From assembly GCA_001464615.1 (NCBI GenBank), contig LNFI01000031.1, positions 22,977 to 86,976 on the forward strand: a stretch of DNA of 64,000 bases, given 5' to 3'. The stretch is from Sphingomonadales bacterium Ga0077557. Lineage in GTDB: Bacteria; Pseudomonadota; Alphaproteobacteria; Sphingomonadales; Sphingomonadaceae. A program made the translations under genes and the position numbers. Under the pieces are notes generated by a model. It was not told the DNA's origin and did no database searches. It saw only the letters and a program-made list of their open reading frames with translations. This document shows, piece by piece, positions 26,796 to 36,834 of this stretch. How positions within the stretch are numbered: position 1 is the first letter of the stretch; each line of letters opens with the position of its first letter.

Positions 26796-27680
26796 ATGAC
26801 CAGCATCGCATTCATTGGCCTCGGCAATATGGGCGGCGGCATGGCCGCGAATCTAGCCAAGGCCGGCCATGATGTTCGCGCATTTGATCTGTCGCCCGAT
26901 GCGCTTGATCGGGCGCGGGCGGCCGGCTGTTTGCCCGCCGCCACGGCCGCCGCTGCCGTCGAGGGGGCGGAGGTTGTCGTAACGATGCTGCCCGCTGGCA
27001 CGCATGTCGAGACGGTTTACACGCATGAAGTTTTTCCGTCGGCTGCGGCCAATACATTGTTGATTGATTGCTCGACGATTGACGTCGAAACGGCGCGACG
27101 GGTGGCAGCGGCTGCACAAACCAAGGGATTGGTTGCGGTCGACGCGCCGGTTTCAGGCGGCATTGCGGCGGCGAGTGCTGGCAGCCTGACGTTCATGGTC
27201 GGCGGCAGCGATTCAGGTTTTGAACGTGCCGCGGTAATCCTGGAGTCCATGGGCAAGGCGGTGATCCATGCCGGGTTAAACGGCGCTGGCCAGGCCGCGA
27301 AGATTTGCAACAACATGCTCCTCGGTGCCTCAATGGTCGCCACGTGCGAAGCATTCTTGTTGGCGGAGAAACTGGGGCTGGATGCCCAGAAATTCTTCGA
27401 TATCTCCAGCGTGTCTTCGGGCCAGAACTGGTCGATGACCAGCTATTGCCCCGTCCCCGGGGTTGGGCCGAATTCGCCCGCCGATCATGAATATCAGGGT
27501 GGCTTCGCTGTCGCCTTGATGCTCAAGGATCTCAAGCTGGCGCTGCACGCGGCGCAACTCTCTGGCGCAGATACGCCGATGGGCGCGCAGGCAGCGGGGC
27601 TGTATCAGCGCTTCGCTGATCAGGGCCAGGCGGGGCTCGATTTTTCGGGGATCATCCGGATGCTGGCAACCAAGGACTGA
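26796..27680 (+). CDS. mmsB: 3-hydroxyisobutyrate dehydrogenase
   Basis: NAD-dependent dehydrogenase of 294 residues oxidising 3-hydroxyisobutyrate to methylmalonate semialdehyde. Signatures: the N-terminal Rossmann motif FIGLGNMGGGMAANL, the substrate-binding DAPVSGG, and the catalytic lysine in GAGQAAKICNNML. The C-terminal GKD-like end (LATKD) is also seen. Last gene of the valine set. The following methylmalonate-semialdehyde dehydrogenase step is not encoded within the window. Confidence 0.93.
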   Translation: MTSIAFIGLGNMGGGMAANLAKAGHDVRAFDLSPDALDRARAAGCLPAATAAAAVEGAEVVVTMLPAGTHVETVYTHEVFPSAAANTLLIDCSTIDVETARRVAAAAQTKGLVAVDAPVSGGIAAASAGSLTFMVGGSDSGFERAAVILESMGKAVIHAGLNGAGQAAKICNNMLLGASMVATCEAFLLAEKLGLDAQKFFDISSVSSGQNWSMTSYCPVPGVGPNSPADHEYQGGFAVALMLKDLKLALHAAQLSGADTPMGAQAAGLYQRFADQGQAGLDFSGIIRMLATKD

Positions 27681-27870
27681 TGGCCCGCAAGCCACGCATT
27701 GCGTGATCGCCCAAAGCGTTTAGTGTTCTCGCCAAAGGGTCGAAACCCCAATCTCGGTCGGGCCGCACCTGCTGACCCCCTGTCGCTTGTCGTTGCCCGA
27801 CAAGAGCGACAGTCGGTCGACACAGGCAGCGCAAACGCGATCAAGGGGATAGTCGATCGGTGCCGGGGGG

Positions 27871-29481
27871 ATGTTCGTGGCGACAATGGCGGTTGAAGAT
27901 CAAGCAAATGAACCGAGCCGGAAGGATATCCAGCTCGTCATCACCGCGTCATCGCTTGGCACCATATTCGAATGGTATGATTTCTTCATCTACGGCACGC
28001 TGGCGGCGAGCGGCATTATTGGCCGTACCTTTTTCCCGGCCGATAACGAAACCGTCCAGACCTTGCTTGCCTGGGCGGGTTTTGCGGTTGGTTTCGGCTT
28101 CCGGCCGCTTGGGGCGATCCTGTTTGGCTTTCTCGGCGATAAGCTGGGGCGTAAATATACGTTCCTAGTGACGATCACCCTGATGGGTATTGCCACCGCC
28201 GGGGTTGGGCTGGTGCCGTCGACTGAGGCGATCGGCTTGGCGGCACCCGCGATCATCATTCTCCTGCGCATCCTGCAGGGGCTGGCGCTAGGTGGGGAAT
28301 ATGGCGGCGCTGCCATCTATGTTGCTGAACATGCACCAGCCGGGCGCAGTGGCTATTATACCAGCTTCATCCAGGCGAGCGTTGCGGGTGGCTTCATTCT
28401 GTCGCTGGCCGTGGTGCTGAGCGCGAAGGCCGCGTTCTCCCCTGAAGCCTGGGATGCCTGGGCGTGGCGCACGCCCTTTCTGTTCTCGCTGCTGCTGCTG
28501 GCGGTGTCGCTGTGGATGCGGCTTAAATTGTCGGAAAGCCCGATTTTCAAGAAGATGAAGGCGGCTGGGGAAACCGCGAACAATCCGTTTGTTGAGAGCT
28601 TTACCTATCCCGGCAATCTCCGGCGCCTGTTCGTGGCGTTGTTTGGTATCGCCGCCGGGCTGACGGTGATCTGGTACACTGCGATGTTTACCGTGCTGTC
28701 GTTCCTCCAGGCGACAATGCGGGTGGAGGAAACGGTCGCGCAGTTGATTGTTGGCGCCGGGGCGGCCGCTGGCCTGTTCTGGTTTGTATTGTTCGGTTGG
28801 CTGTCTGATCGAGTCGGTCGAAAATTGCCGATCGTGATCGGTTATGCGCTGACGCTGATCATGCTGTTCCCGATTTTTTGGGTGATTGGCAGCGCCGCGA
28901 ATCCCGGCTTGGCCGAAGCAGCGCGGCGCGCGCCGGTCATCGTTTCTGGCCCGGCCTGTGCGTACAGCCCCTTTGCGAAGCAGCAGGTCGATGAATGCGG
29001 GCGCGTGCTCGACCACCTGTCCAAAAAGGGCGTCGCCTATACAACGGTGGAGGCCCCGGTAACGGTGGTAACGATTGGTGGCCTAACGGTGGCCAATGAT
29101 ACGCCGGAGCAGCTCGACGCCGCGCTGACGGCCAATGGCTATTTCCTGGGCAAGGTTATCCCGTCGCCGGCCAATATCGCGATCATTCTTGGGGCGATCA
29201 TCGTCCTGAGTGCGCTTGCCGGTGTGACCTATGGCCCAGTTGCGGCATTGTTGACGGAAATGTTCCCGCCGCGGATCCGGTATAGCTCAATGTCGATCCC
29301 CTATCATATCGGCACCGGCTATTTTGGCGGTTTTCTGCCGTTTATCAGCCAGTATATCGTCGCGCGCACGGGCAATCCCTATGGCGGGCTGTGGTACACG
29401 ATGGGGGTGGTGGCGATGGCGCTGGTGGTAACGCTGGTGTGGCTGAAGGACGAACGCCCCAAGGCGGCGCCAAGAAGCTAG
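27871..29481 (+). CDS. MFS transporter of the metabolite:H+ symporter (MHS) family
   Basis: Integral membrane symporter of 536 residues with 12 predicted helices. MHS hallmarks are GTIFEWYDFFIYG in helix 1, GDKLGRKYT between helices 2 and 3, and GLALGGEYGGAAIYVAEHAP. Between helices 8 and 9 there is an inserted soluble segment of roughly 80-100 residues with two cysteines (ACAY, DECG), seen in some sphingomonad MHS proteins. ATG 27871 touches a GGGGGG run, which is too close for a ribosome site; GTG 27877 or ATG 27886 may be the true start. The substrate is unknown, probably an organic acid or osmolyte. The alr gene follows by 41 bp. Confidence 0.87.
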   Translation: MFVATMAVEDQANEPSRKDIQLVITASSLGTIFEWYDFFIYGTLAASGIIGRTFFPADNETVQTLLAWAGFAVGFGFRPLGAILFGFLGDKLGRKYTFLVTITLMGIATAGVGLVPSTEAIGLAAPAIIILLRILQGLALGGEYGGAAIYVAEHAPAGRSGYYTSFIQASVAGGFILSLAVVLSAKAAFSPEAWDAWAWRTPFLFSLLLLAVSLWMRLKLSESPIFKKMKAAGETANNPFVESFTYPGNLRRLFVALFGIAAGLTVIWYTAMFTVLSFLQATMRVEETVAQLIVGAGAAAGLFWFVLFGWLSDRVGRKLPIVIGYALTLIMLFPIFWVIGSAANPGLAEAARRAPVIVSGPACAYSPFAKQQVDECGRVLDHLSKKGVAYTTVEAPVTVVTIGGLTVANDTPEQLDAALTANGYFLGKVIPSPANIAIILGAIIVLSALAGVTYGPVAALLTEMFPPRIRYSSMSIPYHIGTGYFGGFLPFISQYIVARTGNPYGGLWYTMGVVAMALVVTLVWLKDERPKAAPRS

Positions 29482-29522
29482 GGACTAGTGCCCGATAGCG
29501 GCTGGCGCTAACCCCTCATCGC

Positions 29523-30554
29523 ATGACCACTTCCCCCCTGAGGCTGCGGCTTGATGCAGCAGCACTTGCCAGCAACTGGCGCACCCTTGATGCGATGAGC
29601 GGATCGGCGGCCTGCGGGGCGGCGGTAAAGGCCAATGGCTATGGGCTGGGGGCCGTTGATATCGCCACCCGCCTGGCACGTGCCGGGTGCCGTGATTTCT
29701 TTGTCGCGACCTGGGCAGAGGCGGCGGAGCTCGCCCCACTCGGCCTGTCCGTTTCCGTGCTCCACGGCATCCGGGCAGAGGATATGCCGATTGCGCTCTC
29801 CGGCATTGCGCGGCCCGTCCTGAATTCGCCCGCCCAAATAGAGCGGTGGGGCGCGGCGGGCGGGGGCGTGTGCGACGTCATGATCGATACCGGCATGAAC
29901 CGGCTTGGTCTGTCGGTTGATCAGGCGTTGTCCGGGGTGCTTACGGGGCTGGAGATCGATGTGCTGATGAGCCATCTTGCCTGCGCTGACGTTGATGTGG
30001 CGATGAATGGCGCGCAGCTCGCGGCCTTTGCCGCGCTGCGGGGCAGGTCGTCCGCCCAGCGGATGAGCCTGGCCAATTCGGCCGGGATTGCACTCGGGCC
30101 CGATTATGCCTTCGATCTGACCCGCCCCGGCCTCGCGCTCTATGGCGGTGTCCCCCGCGCAGAGATGGCAACCATACAGCAAGTCGTCACCCCCGAAGCG
30201 CAAATCGTGCAGCGCCGATGTGTGCCGGCTGGCGCGAGCATTGGCTATAACGCCACCTTTACCGCCGCGCATGATGCCGAAATTGCGATCATCAATATCG
30301 GCTATGCCGATGGCTATTTCCGGGGCTTTTCAGGGATCGGTTGCGGTCGCTGGGGCGATGTTGCGCTGCCGGTGGTTGGCCGCGTGTCGATGGATTTGGT
30401 GGCGATTGCGGTCGATCGAGCCCCAGGGCTCGGCGAGGGGGACTGGGTCGCCCTGGACTATGCACTGCCGGCGGCTGCGGCCGCGTCCGGCATGTCGCAA
30501 TATGAATTGCTGGTCGGCCTCGGTCGGCGTTTTGATCCGCATTGGACAGCCTGA
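29523..30554 (+). CDS. alr: Alanine racemase
   Basis: PLP enzyme of 343 residues making D-alanine for peptidoglycan. Lys36 in AAVKANGYGLG binds PLP, and the second catalytic Tyr242 lies in IGYNATF. The carboxylate-binding and C-terminal beta-domain signatures INIGYADGY and GRVSMDLVAIAV are present. Length is slightly short for the family (usually 350-370) but nothing essential is missing. It is co-directional with the MHS transporter and ends before a terminator belonging to the opposite-strand receptor gene. Confidence 0.93.
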   Translation: MTTSPLRLRLDAAALASNWRTLDAMSGSAACGAAVKANGYGLGAVDIATRLARAGCRDFFVATWAEAAELAPLGLSVSVLHGIRAEDMPIALSGIARPVLNSPAQIERWGAAGGGVCDVMIDTGMNRLGLSVDQALSGVLTGLEIDVLMSHLACADVDVAMNGAQLAAFAALRGRSSAQRMSLANSAGIALGPDYAFDLTRPGLALYGGVPRAEMATIQQVVTPEAQIVQRRCVPAGASIGYNATFTAAHDAEIAIINIGYADGYFRGFSGIGCGRWGDVALPVVGRVSMDLVAIAVDRAPGLGEGDWVALDYALPAAAAASGMSQYELLVGLGRRFDPHWTA

Positions 30555-30652
30555 GCGCTTCCAATCTTGACAATCTGATTGGCCTGGGTCCCGCGCCGAC
30601 TGACCGCTTGGCATTTGAATATTATTTGGCATGACGCCCCAGGCGGCACCCC

Positions 30653-30688
30653 AAAAAAAGAGGCGGGGCGCTGTGTACGCCCCGCCTC
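30653..30688 (-). terminator. Rho-independent terminator of the TonB-dependent receptor gene
   Basis: On the minus strand an 11-bp perfect GC-rich stem (GAGGCGGGGCG with CGCCCCGCCTC, 7-base loop) is followed by seven T residues, about 30 bp after the receptor stop. On the plus strand the same hairpin has no T-run, so it acts clearly for the minus-strand gene. Confidence 0.92.
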
Positions 30689-30716
30689 CCTTAACCGTTC
30701 AATATTCTAGTTCAGA

Positions 30717-33700
30717 TCAATACCGAACGCGCACCGACAAGCCGAAGCGCCGACCAAATGAGTCGTTGACCGATGCCGGAATGATGATGCCAAAATAGTT
30801 CTGGCCAACACGGTTGGTGAGGTTCGTCACCGACGCGATCAGCTGGAACTGCTTGTTCACATTGAAGGTCACGCTCGAATCAAGCGTGATGAAATCATCA
30901 AACTTGTCAAATTCACGCGTGTCGTTGGGCCCAGGTGCACGGTTGAACCGCGAGGACAACTGCTGGCCAGTATAGTTGATATTGGTCGCAAAGTTGACGT
31001 ACTTGGTCGAATATTGCACGCGCGCCTGGCCCTGCCAGGTCGGATCGCCCACCGTGCCGTCCGAACGCGCAGGCGCAACGCCCGTGGTATCGATAAGACG
31101 ACGCAGCAATACGAATAGTTCGCCGGTAACTACAAGCGAACCAGGCAGATTGAGACCGTCCAGCTTGGTCACATATTCCAGGCTGCTCTGAATGGCTTCA
31201 ACCTGGATCCTCTGACCATTGACGAACCCGGACGTCACCGCCGGGTTGGCCGGATCGGCTGGCACCTGGCCGTTTGCGTCACGGCGGATCAGCGAACAGA
31301 AAGCGTTTCCATTGGCGGGATCAGCCGCGTTGAACGATGCGTTGTCAAAGCAAGCGCCGGCGATGTTTGCCACCGTCAGATTGGAGATCGGCTGACGGAG
31401 ATCAATGTTCAAATAGTCGACCGACAGGCTCAGCCCGCGGACGAACCGAGGACGGAAGATGACGCCATAGGTGTAGCTGTTGGCTTCTTCGTTCTGCAGC
31501 AAGGGATTGCCACCCGAACGGCCTGGGACCGTTGCGGTGGCTGCACTCAGCGGCGTGCCGTTCGGGAAGCGTGCAAGGAACGCATTGCAGTTTGCGGTCC
31601 GCGTTGCCGGCACGGCTCCTGCACCGATGGCACCGGGAGCGCAGAGATCCGGGACCGTGGTGAACGTGTTGGTTTGTGGCGAGAACAATTCAGTAATCGA
31701 CGGCGCACGGAACGACTTGGTGAAGTTACCACGGAACTGCACGTCTTCGATTGGCGAGAATGATCCACCTGCGGCCCATGCAAAGAACCCACCGTTGACG
31801 GTGTTATGCACATAACGACCGCGCCCGAATACTTCCAGGTTATGGAAGAAAAAGTCATTCTTCGGGGTGAAGATTGGCAGGTTGAATTCGCCCGTTACTT
31901 CGTTCAGCGCATAGCGACCGCCGGTTGGGGCAATCGCGACCGAACGACCAAGTCCAGCCTGCAGGAAGGGATCGGGGGTGAACTGCGCTGATTCTTCGCG
32001 ATGTTCATAGCCAACGTTGAACTGAACTGGGTTGGTGAAAAGATCGAACGGCGCACCGCCGACGTTTGCGTTCACGACCCATTGGTCAATATAGCTGCGC
32101 GCAACAGTATCCTGGATCACGTAAGCGCGGGCGGCCGGTGATGGCGCGCCTTCGCCGAACACGCTGAGCGGAACGCAGCGCGCATCTGCAATCGCTGTGA
32201 AGCCCGGTGTCGCGTTGACAGCTGGGTTCGTCACGCAGCCATTGATCGCATTGACGAAATTTTGCTGATTAATCTGCTGTGCAAAATCGCGATAGTCGTT
32301 GCGGCCATAGACGCCCGAGACTTCGAAACTGAAGTCGCGGCCAAACGCCTGGAACTTCCCGTCAGCACCGCCAACAACGCGAAAGAGATCGTTCCTCGAA
32401 GAACCGGTGGCGTCGCCAAGATCAAGGTTGATCCGGCTGAGGCGGAAGGTCGTGTACCCGTTAGCGACCAGCAGGTTCCGCGCTTGGGTAGAAAGCAACG
32501 GGTTGTTGACGCTGAACGTCAACGCAGAGCTGGCACCACCGAACAATGTCGACTGGAACGATTGCTGCTGGATCAATTCATCGCCAAAGCCGTTGAAATA
32601 CAGACCTTCAGCGAACAGACGGACATCGTCGGTCAGCTGATAATCAGTAAAAATGTTTGCCGAAATGCGGCGCGAATTGCCGGTGATTTGGGTGAAATCG
32701 TTGAAAACGAAGCCGTCGCCACCCGAGTTACGTGCTGCGGCAGAGGTGATCGCGCCAGCAAACAGCGTGCCGCGGTTGAACGGAATCAGCGTGCCATCAG
32801 GCGCGAACTGGACGTTATAGTCAAGCGCACGCAGGGCAGTCGTCGCATTGACGACAACACCACCACGGCTGAGCGACGGGATGCCCGCGCGTGTCACCAG
32901 CACCGTACCGGGGAAACCGTCGGTCGCCGAGTTGTTGAACCCGATATTGGGGTTGATGCGGCCATCGTTCAGTGGTGAGCGACCGACCGGGCCAAGCGTT
33001 GCGGCGAGCGCACTGGATGGGTTCAGCTGACCGCCAACGCCGTTCGCGAGAAACGGGCGATCGTTGGTCAGAATACCACGGACTTCTTCATAATTGGCGG
33101 CGATCGAAATGTTACCGCGCCCGTCCGCGAAATTGTAGCCGTAGGCGCCCGATACGTTGTAGCGGAAGTTGTCGCCATATTCGGTCACGCCCGTGGTCGC
33201 GCGGATTTCGAGCCCGGTGAAACGGGTCTTGGTGATGACGTTTACCGTGCCGGCAATGGCGTCGGAACCGTAAACCGGCGCACCACCGATCGAAACACGG
33301 TCAATACGATCGATCAAGATGGGGTTGAAGATGTTCAGATCGACCTGAGTACCGCCCTGGTTGCCGAAAATCGTGGTGACGTTCGACGAAACGACGCGGC
33401 GACCGTTGACCAGCGTCAAGGTGCGGTTCGACCCAAGGCCGAAAGTGTTGATGAAGTTCACGCCCTGGCCAAAGCCGTTCTGCGCGCCGTTTGGCGTCAC
33501 TGAACCGCGGAAGCCGGGCAGCTCGTTGAGCGCATCGGCGATGTTGGTCAAGTTGCGATTTTCGAGATATTTGGAGTCAATCGACACCGTTGGTTCGAGC
33601 ATGTCGAAGCTGGAACGGCGAATGCGCGAGCCGGTGACGACAATCGCCTTGTCTTCTTCTGCGGCCGTTGCATCTGGCGTCGTGTCGTCGAGCGTGGCCT

Positions 33701-33794
33701 TTGGCGTTGGTGTCGATTGTGCCGACGCAATCGTCGGATAGCTTGCCAAAATTCCAACGAGCGCGGTGGCGCTCATGAGCGTCTTTAGTTTCAT
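30717..33794 (-). CDS. TonB-dependent outer membrane receptor
   Basis: Beta-barrel receptor of 1025 residues importing an unknown ligand across the outer membrane. A signal peptide (MKLKTLMSATALVGILA, cut near IASAQ), a linker with a possible TonB box (EEDKAIVVTGSRI), a plug domain with GLGSNRTLTLVNGRR and the DRIDRVSIGGAPVYGSDAIAGTVNVITK motif, and a long barrel ending in the aromatic GLSVRVRY terminus are all visible. ATG 33794 is used (AGGGG upstream) instead of the longer frame to 33857. It stands alone with its own terminator. The size and plug style resemble sphingomonad receptors of the SusC-independent type; specificity cannot be inferred. Confidence 0.94.
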   Translation of the reverse strand: MKLKTLMSATALVGILASYPTIASAQSTPTPKATLDDTTPDATAAEEDKAIVVTGSRIRRSSFDMLEPTVSIDSKYLENRNLTNIADALNELPGFRGSVTPNGAQNGFGQGVNFINTFGLGSNRTLTLVNGRRVVSSNVTTIFGNQGGTQVDLNIFNPILIDRIDRVSIGGAPVYGSDAIAGTVNVITKTRFTGLEIRATTGVTEYGDNFRYNVSGAYGYNFADGRGNISIAANYEEVRGILTNDRPFLANGVGGQLNPSSALAATLGPVGRSPLNDGRINPNIGFNNSATDGFPGTVLVTRAGIPSLSRGGVVVNATTALRALDYNVQFAPDGTLIPFNRGTLFAGAITSAAARNSGGDGFVFNDFTQITGNSRRISANIFTDYQLTDDVRLFAEGLYFNGFGDELIQQQSFQSTLFGGASSALTFSVNNPLLSTQARNLLVANGYTTFRLSRINLDLGDATGSSRNDLFRVVGGADGKFQAFGRDFSFEVSGVYGRNDYRDFAQQINQQNFVNAINGCVTNPAVNATPGFTAIADARCVPLSVFGEGAPSPAARAYVIQDTVARSYIDQWVVNANVGGAPFDLFTNPVQFNVGYEHREESAQFTPDPFLQAGLGRSVAIAPTGGRYALNEVTGEFNLPIFTPKNDFFFHNLEVFGRGRYVHNTVNGGFFAWAAGGSFSPIEDVQFRGNFTKSFRAPSITELFSPQTNTFTTVPDLCAPGAIGAGAVPATRTANCNAFLARFPNGTPLSAATATVPGRSGGNPLLQNEEANSYTYGVIFRPRFVRGLSLSVDYLNIDLRQPISNLTVANIAGACFDNASFNAADPANGNAFCSLIRRDANGQVPADPANPAVTSGFVNGQRIQVEAIQSSLEYVTKLDGLNLPGSLVVTGELFVLLRRLIDTTGVAPARSDGTVGDPTWQGQARVQYSTKYVNFATNINYTGQQLSSRFNRAPGPNDTREFDKFDDFITLDSSVTFNVNKQFQLIASVTNLTNRVGQNYFGIIIPASVNDSFGRRFGLSVRVRY

Positions 33795-33996
33795 GGATCT
33801 GCCCCTGTCTCCGAGCGGAACTGCCCGAATTAAACCACTCAAGGCTGCCTGCCGCAAATATGCAATATGGGCATGGGGACTTTATGGAAGCGACGCACCT
33901 ATTCAGGCGGCATTGTCACTAGTTTGCCACAGTGATGAAACAATGATGCGGCTTAACCCACGGTGAACAAATAATATGTCGCCGTAGGTCGCATCC

Positions 33997-35169
33997 TCAG
34001 CGCTCAACGCACAAAGCGATGCCCATGCCGCCGCCGATGCACAGAGTCGCGAGCCCCTTTTTGGCATCGCGTCGCGCCATTTCGTAAATCAGCGTGGTCA
34101 GGATTCGCGCGCCCGATGCCCCGATCGGATGACCGATGGCGATCGCACCGCCGTTAACGTTGATCTTGGCCGAGTCCCAGCCAAGTTCCTTGTTCACTGA
34201 CAGCGCTTGCGCGGCAAAAGCTTCGTTCGATTCGATGAGATCGAGGTCGCCGATCGCCCAGCCAGCCTTTTCCAGCGCGCGGCGCGTGGCGGGGACGGGG
34301 CCGATTCCCATGATCGAGGGATCGACGCCCGCTGAGGCCCAGCTGGCGATCCGCGCCAGAATGGGGGAGCCGCGGCGTTCGGCCTCTGCGCGGGTCATGA
34401 TGACAAGCGCGGCCGCGCCGTCGTTCAGGCCACTGGCATTGGCGGCTGTGACCGTGCCGTCCTTTTTGAAAGCGGGCTTAAGGCCGGAGACGCCGTCTAT
34501 CGTCGCCCCGTCGCGGATATATTCGTCGTGCTCAACCAGGGTGTCGCCCTTGCGTCCTTTAATCGTGACGGCGGCAATCTCATCCTTGAAGCGGCCCTCG
34601 GCGCGGGCGGCGGCGGCCTTGTTCTGCGACGCGACGGCAAAGGCGTCCTGATCGGCGCGGGTGACCTGGTATTTTTCGGCCAGGTTTTCGGCAGTGATGC
34701 CCATGTGATAGCCGTTGAAAACGTCGATCAACCCGTCCTTGATCATCGTGTCGATCAGCATCAGGTCGCCCATTTTCTGCCCCGCGCGCAGGAACTGAGC
34801 ATGGGGGCTGAGCGACATTGATTCCTGGCCGCCAGCGACCACGATGGCCGAATCACCTGTCGCCACTGCCTGAGCGGCAAGCGCAACCGCGCGCAGTCCC
34901 GATCCACAGACTTGATTGACGCCCCAGGCCGGGATTTCCTTGGGCACGCCTGCAGCCATCGATGCCTGCCGAGCCGGGTTTTGGCCCTGGGCTGCCGTTA
35001 AAACCTGGCCAAGAATGACCTCGGACACGTCATCACCAGTAATGCCTGCCTGCGCCAGCGCCGCCTCGATCGCGATGCGGCCAAGTTCGTGTGCTGGCGT
35101 CGATGCAAAGGCGCCGAGGAAGCTGCCAACGGGGGTGCGTTTGGCGGCGGTGATGACGATGTCGGTCAT
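33997..35169 (-). CDS. phaA: Acetyl-CoA C-acetyltransferase (acetoacetyl-CoA thiolase)
   Basis: Thiolase of 390 residues condensing two acetyl-CoA to acetoacetyl-CoA, the first step to polyhydroxybutyrate, or running in reverse in ketone and fatty-acid use. The nucleophile is the cysteine in [12 protein letters not shown], the histidine lies in [18 protein letters not shown], and the final cysteine in [14 protein letters not shown]. Its start overlaps the PhaC-like stop by ATGA, and it is the second gene of that operon. The symbol rests on context; atoB is equally correct. Confidence 0.93.
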   Translation of the reverse strand: MTDIVITAAKRTPVGSFLGAFASTPAHELGRIAIEAALAQAGITGDDVSEVILGQVLTAAQGQNPARQASMAAGVPKEIPAWGVNQVCGSGLRAVALAAQAVATGDSAIVVAGGQESMSLSPHAQFLRAGQKMGDLMLIDTMIKDGLIDVFNGYHMGITAENLAEKYQVTRADQDAFAVASQNKAAAARAEGRFKDEIAAVTIKGRKGDTLVEHDEYIRDGATIDGVSGLKPAFKKDGTVTAANASGLNDGAAALVIMTRAEAERRGSPILARIASWASAGVDPSIMGIGPVPATRRALEKAGWAIGDLDLIESNEAFAAQALSVNKELGWDSAKINVNGGAIAIGHPIGASGARILTTLIYEMARRDAKKGLATLCIGGGMGIALCVER

Positions 35170-36272
35170 GGCGGGTTTCCGGCTGCTGAAAGAGGTGTGC
35201 GTTCTTTAGCCCCCAGCACCTGGCTAATCCAGTCGTCAAGCGGTTCCCATAATTCCAGGCGCGCACGGCTGCCGACGACCATGCCGACATGCCCTGCCGC
35301 CAATTTACGTTGATCGGCAAAGCCAATGGCGCTGGCAGCCGGCACAATCCGATCATGAAGCGAGACGAAATCGATCGTTGGGCAGACCAATGTAGCTGGA
35401 TCAATCAGGCTACCGCCAACCGTCCATTTGCCGGTGCCGGTCACATTGTCGGCGAATAGCGCCTCAAACATTTGTGCACCAGCGGCATAGGGTAGCGGCG
35501 CACCGGCATTGGCCCAATCTTCCAGCGCGATGAAGCTGCGCGCGGCAGGGCTACCGGGGGCCATGGCCGCAAAAGATTCATATTTCGCAATCGTCCGCGC
35601 TGGATCAAGCTGCCAGAAACCCGCCTGCAGCACCTCCATTGGGACCAGGCCCATGGCATCGCAGGCCGATCTTGTGCTCGTCCATAACGCGGCAATGCGG
35701 GCGCGCGCGCTGGCGTCAAAACCGTCAAAATGCCAGGGAGCCGCAATCATCGCGAGCCCGGCCACTGGGGTAAGGCATGCCGCTGCCGCCGCAATCGTCC
35801 CGCCCAGGCAATAGCCGATCAGGATGGGAGGCTGTCCAAGCTTCCTGATCAGCGGCAGCAACAGCTGCGTGACATGATCGCCGATATCCATCGTTCGTGC
35901 CGTCGCATCGGGCGCGCCCCAATCGAGCAGGAAAGTTCTGTGGCCCCGGCCCGCTAGCCAGCGCAGCAGGGATTGCTGGCGCGTGAGATCAACAATGAAG
36001 GGCGGGTTGATCAGCGAAGGGATGACGACAACGGGCGGTCCGTCGCCGCCATAATCGCGCAGGCGCGCGCGCCCGCGGCGATGCTTTACGCGACCCAGCC
36101 GTCGGGTCGCCCCCCGATCAGCCGCCTGATAGGCCGCCAGCCCCGCCAGCGCGGCGCGTTGACGATCGGGCGATTCCGCCGTTTCCTGGCGCAGCATTTC
36201 CAGGAACAAGGGCAACGGACGCGGACCGTGTTGCGGCGCGGCATGGAACGGTGTTACAGGGCTGTTACGCAC
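35166..36272 (-). CDS. Short PhaC-like poly(3-hydroxyalkanoate) synthase/alpha-beta hydrolase
   Basis: Protein of about 368 residues with the PHA-synthase nucleophile elbow GYCLGG (Cys155), an aspartate in SLHDRIVP, and the catalytic histidine in AGHVGMVVG, so the Cys-Asp-His triad is complete. It lacks the long N-terminal region of class I synthases (about 580 residues) and is nearer to class III PhaC in size. The start is uncertain: GTG 36272 leaves 16 residues before the [12 protein letters not shown] motif and has GGGAGG upstream; ATG 36290 would overlap phaR. Downstream thiolase and divergent phaR support a PHA role, though a PHA-related thioesterase or depolymerase is possible. Confidence 0.78.
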   Translation of the reverse strand: MRNSPVTPFHAAPQHGPRPLPLFLEMLRQETAESPDRQRAALAGLAAYQAADRGATRRLGRVKHRRGRARLRDYGGDGPPVVVIPSLINPPFIVDLTRQQSLLRWLAGRGHRTFLLDWGAPDATARTMDIGDHVTQLLLPLIRKLGQPPILIGYCLGGTIAAAAACLTPVAGLAMIAAPWHFDGFDASARARIAALWTSTRSACDAMGLVPMEVLQAGFWQLDPARTIAKYESFAAMAPGSPAARSFIALEDWANAGAPLPYAAGAQMFEALFADNVTGTGKWTVGGSLIDPATLVCPTIDFVSLHDRIVPAASAIGFADQRKLAAGHVGMVVGSRARLELWEPLDDWISQVLGAKERTPLSAAGNPP

Positions 36273-36288
36273 CCTCGGGGGACCTCCC

Positions 36289-36831
36289 ATGAAAAAGACT
36301 GCACCGGATGATGGCATCGTCATCATCAAAAAATACGCCAATCGGCGACTCTACAATACCGAGACTTCGTCTTACATCACGCTCGAGCACCTTGCCGCGA
36401 TGACGCGCGGAGGGCGCGACTTCAAGGTCGTCGATGCCAAGACCGACGAAGACATTACCCATAATGTGCTGACCCAGATTATCATGGAAGAAGAATCGCG
36501 CGGGCAGACGATGCTGCCAGTGAATTTCCTGCGCCAGTTAATCTCGATGTACGGCGATTCGATGCAGGCGATGGTGCCGGGCTATCTCGAAGCGTCGATG
36601 GACGGTTTTCGTCGCAATCAGGCGCAGTTTAAATCAGCAGCTGAAGGTGCCTTTGCACATTCCCCTTTTGCTGAAATCGCCAAGCGCAACATCGCCATGT
36701 TCGAAGCCGCGACCGCTGCCTTCAAGCCGGAGAGCAAGCCCGATCATACCGCCAGCAAGGACGAGGAAATCGCCACGCTGAAGGCAGAGCTCAACCGGTT
36801 GCAGGAAAAAATCGAGCGGCTCGACAAATAG
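36289..36831 (+). CDS. phaR: Polyhydroxyalkanoate synthesis repressor
   Basis: Regulator of 180 residues. Residues about 10-75 carry the conserved PHA accumulation DNA-binding domain (IIKKYANRRLYNTETSSYITLE), followed by a PHB_acc region (QTMLPVNFLRQLISMYGD) and a C-terminal coiled-coil helix (about 155-180). PhaR proteins repress phasin and synthase genes and are titrated by PHB granules. It is divergent from the PhaC-like gene with at most 16 bp between start codons. GGGGGA at 36275-36280 is a plausible ribosome site. Confidence 0.95.
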   Translation: MKKTAPDDGIVIIKKYANRRLYNTETSSYITLEHLAAMTRGGRDFKVVDAKTDEDITHNVLTQIIMEEESRGQTMLPVNFLRQLISMYGDSMQAMVPGYLEASMDGFRRNQAQFKSAAEGAFAHSPFAEIAKRNIAMFEAATAAFKPESKPDHTASKDEEIATLKAELNRLQEKIERLDK

Positions 36832-36834
36832 CGA

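Noticed and set aside
30653..30688. Terminator for alr on the plus strand
   Set aside because: The hairpin has its T-run only on the minus strand; the plus strand has C and T mixed after the stem, so it is assigned to the receptor gene.
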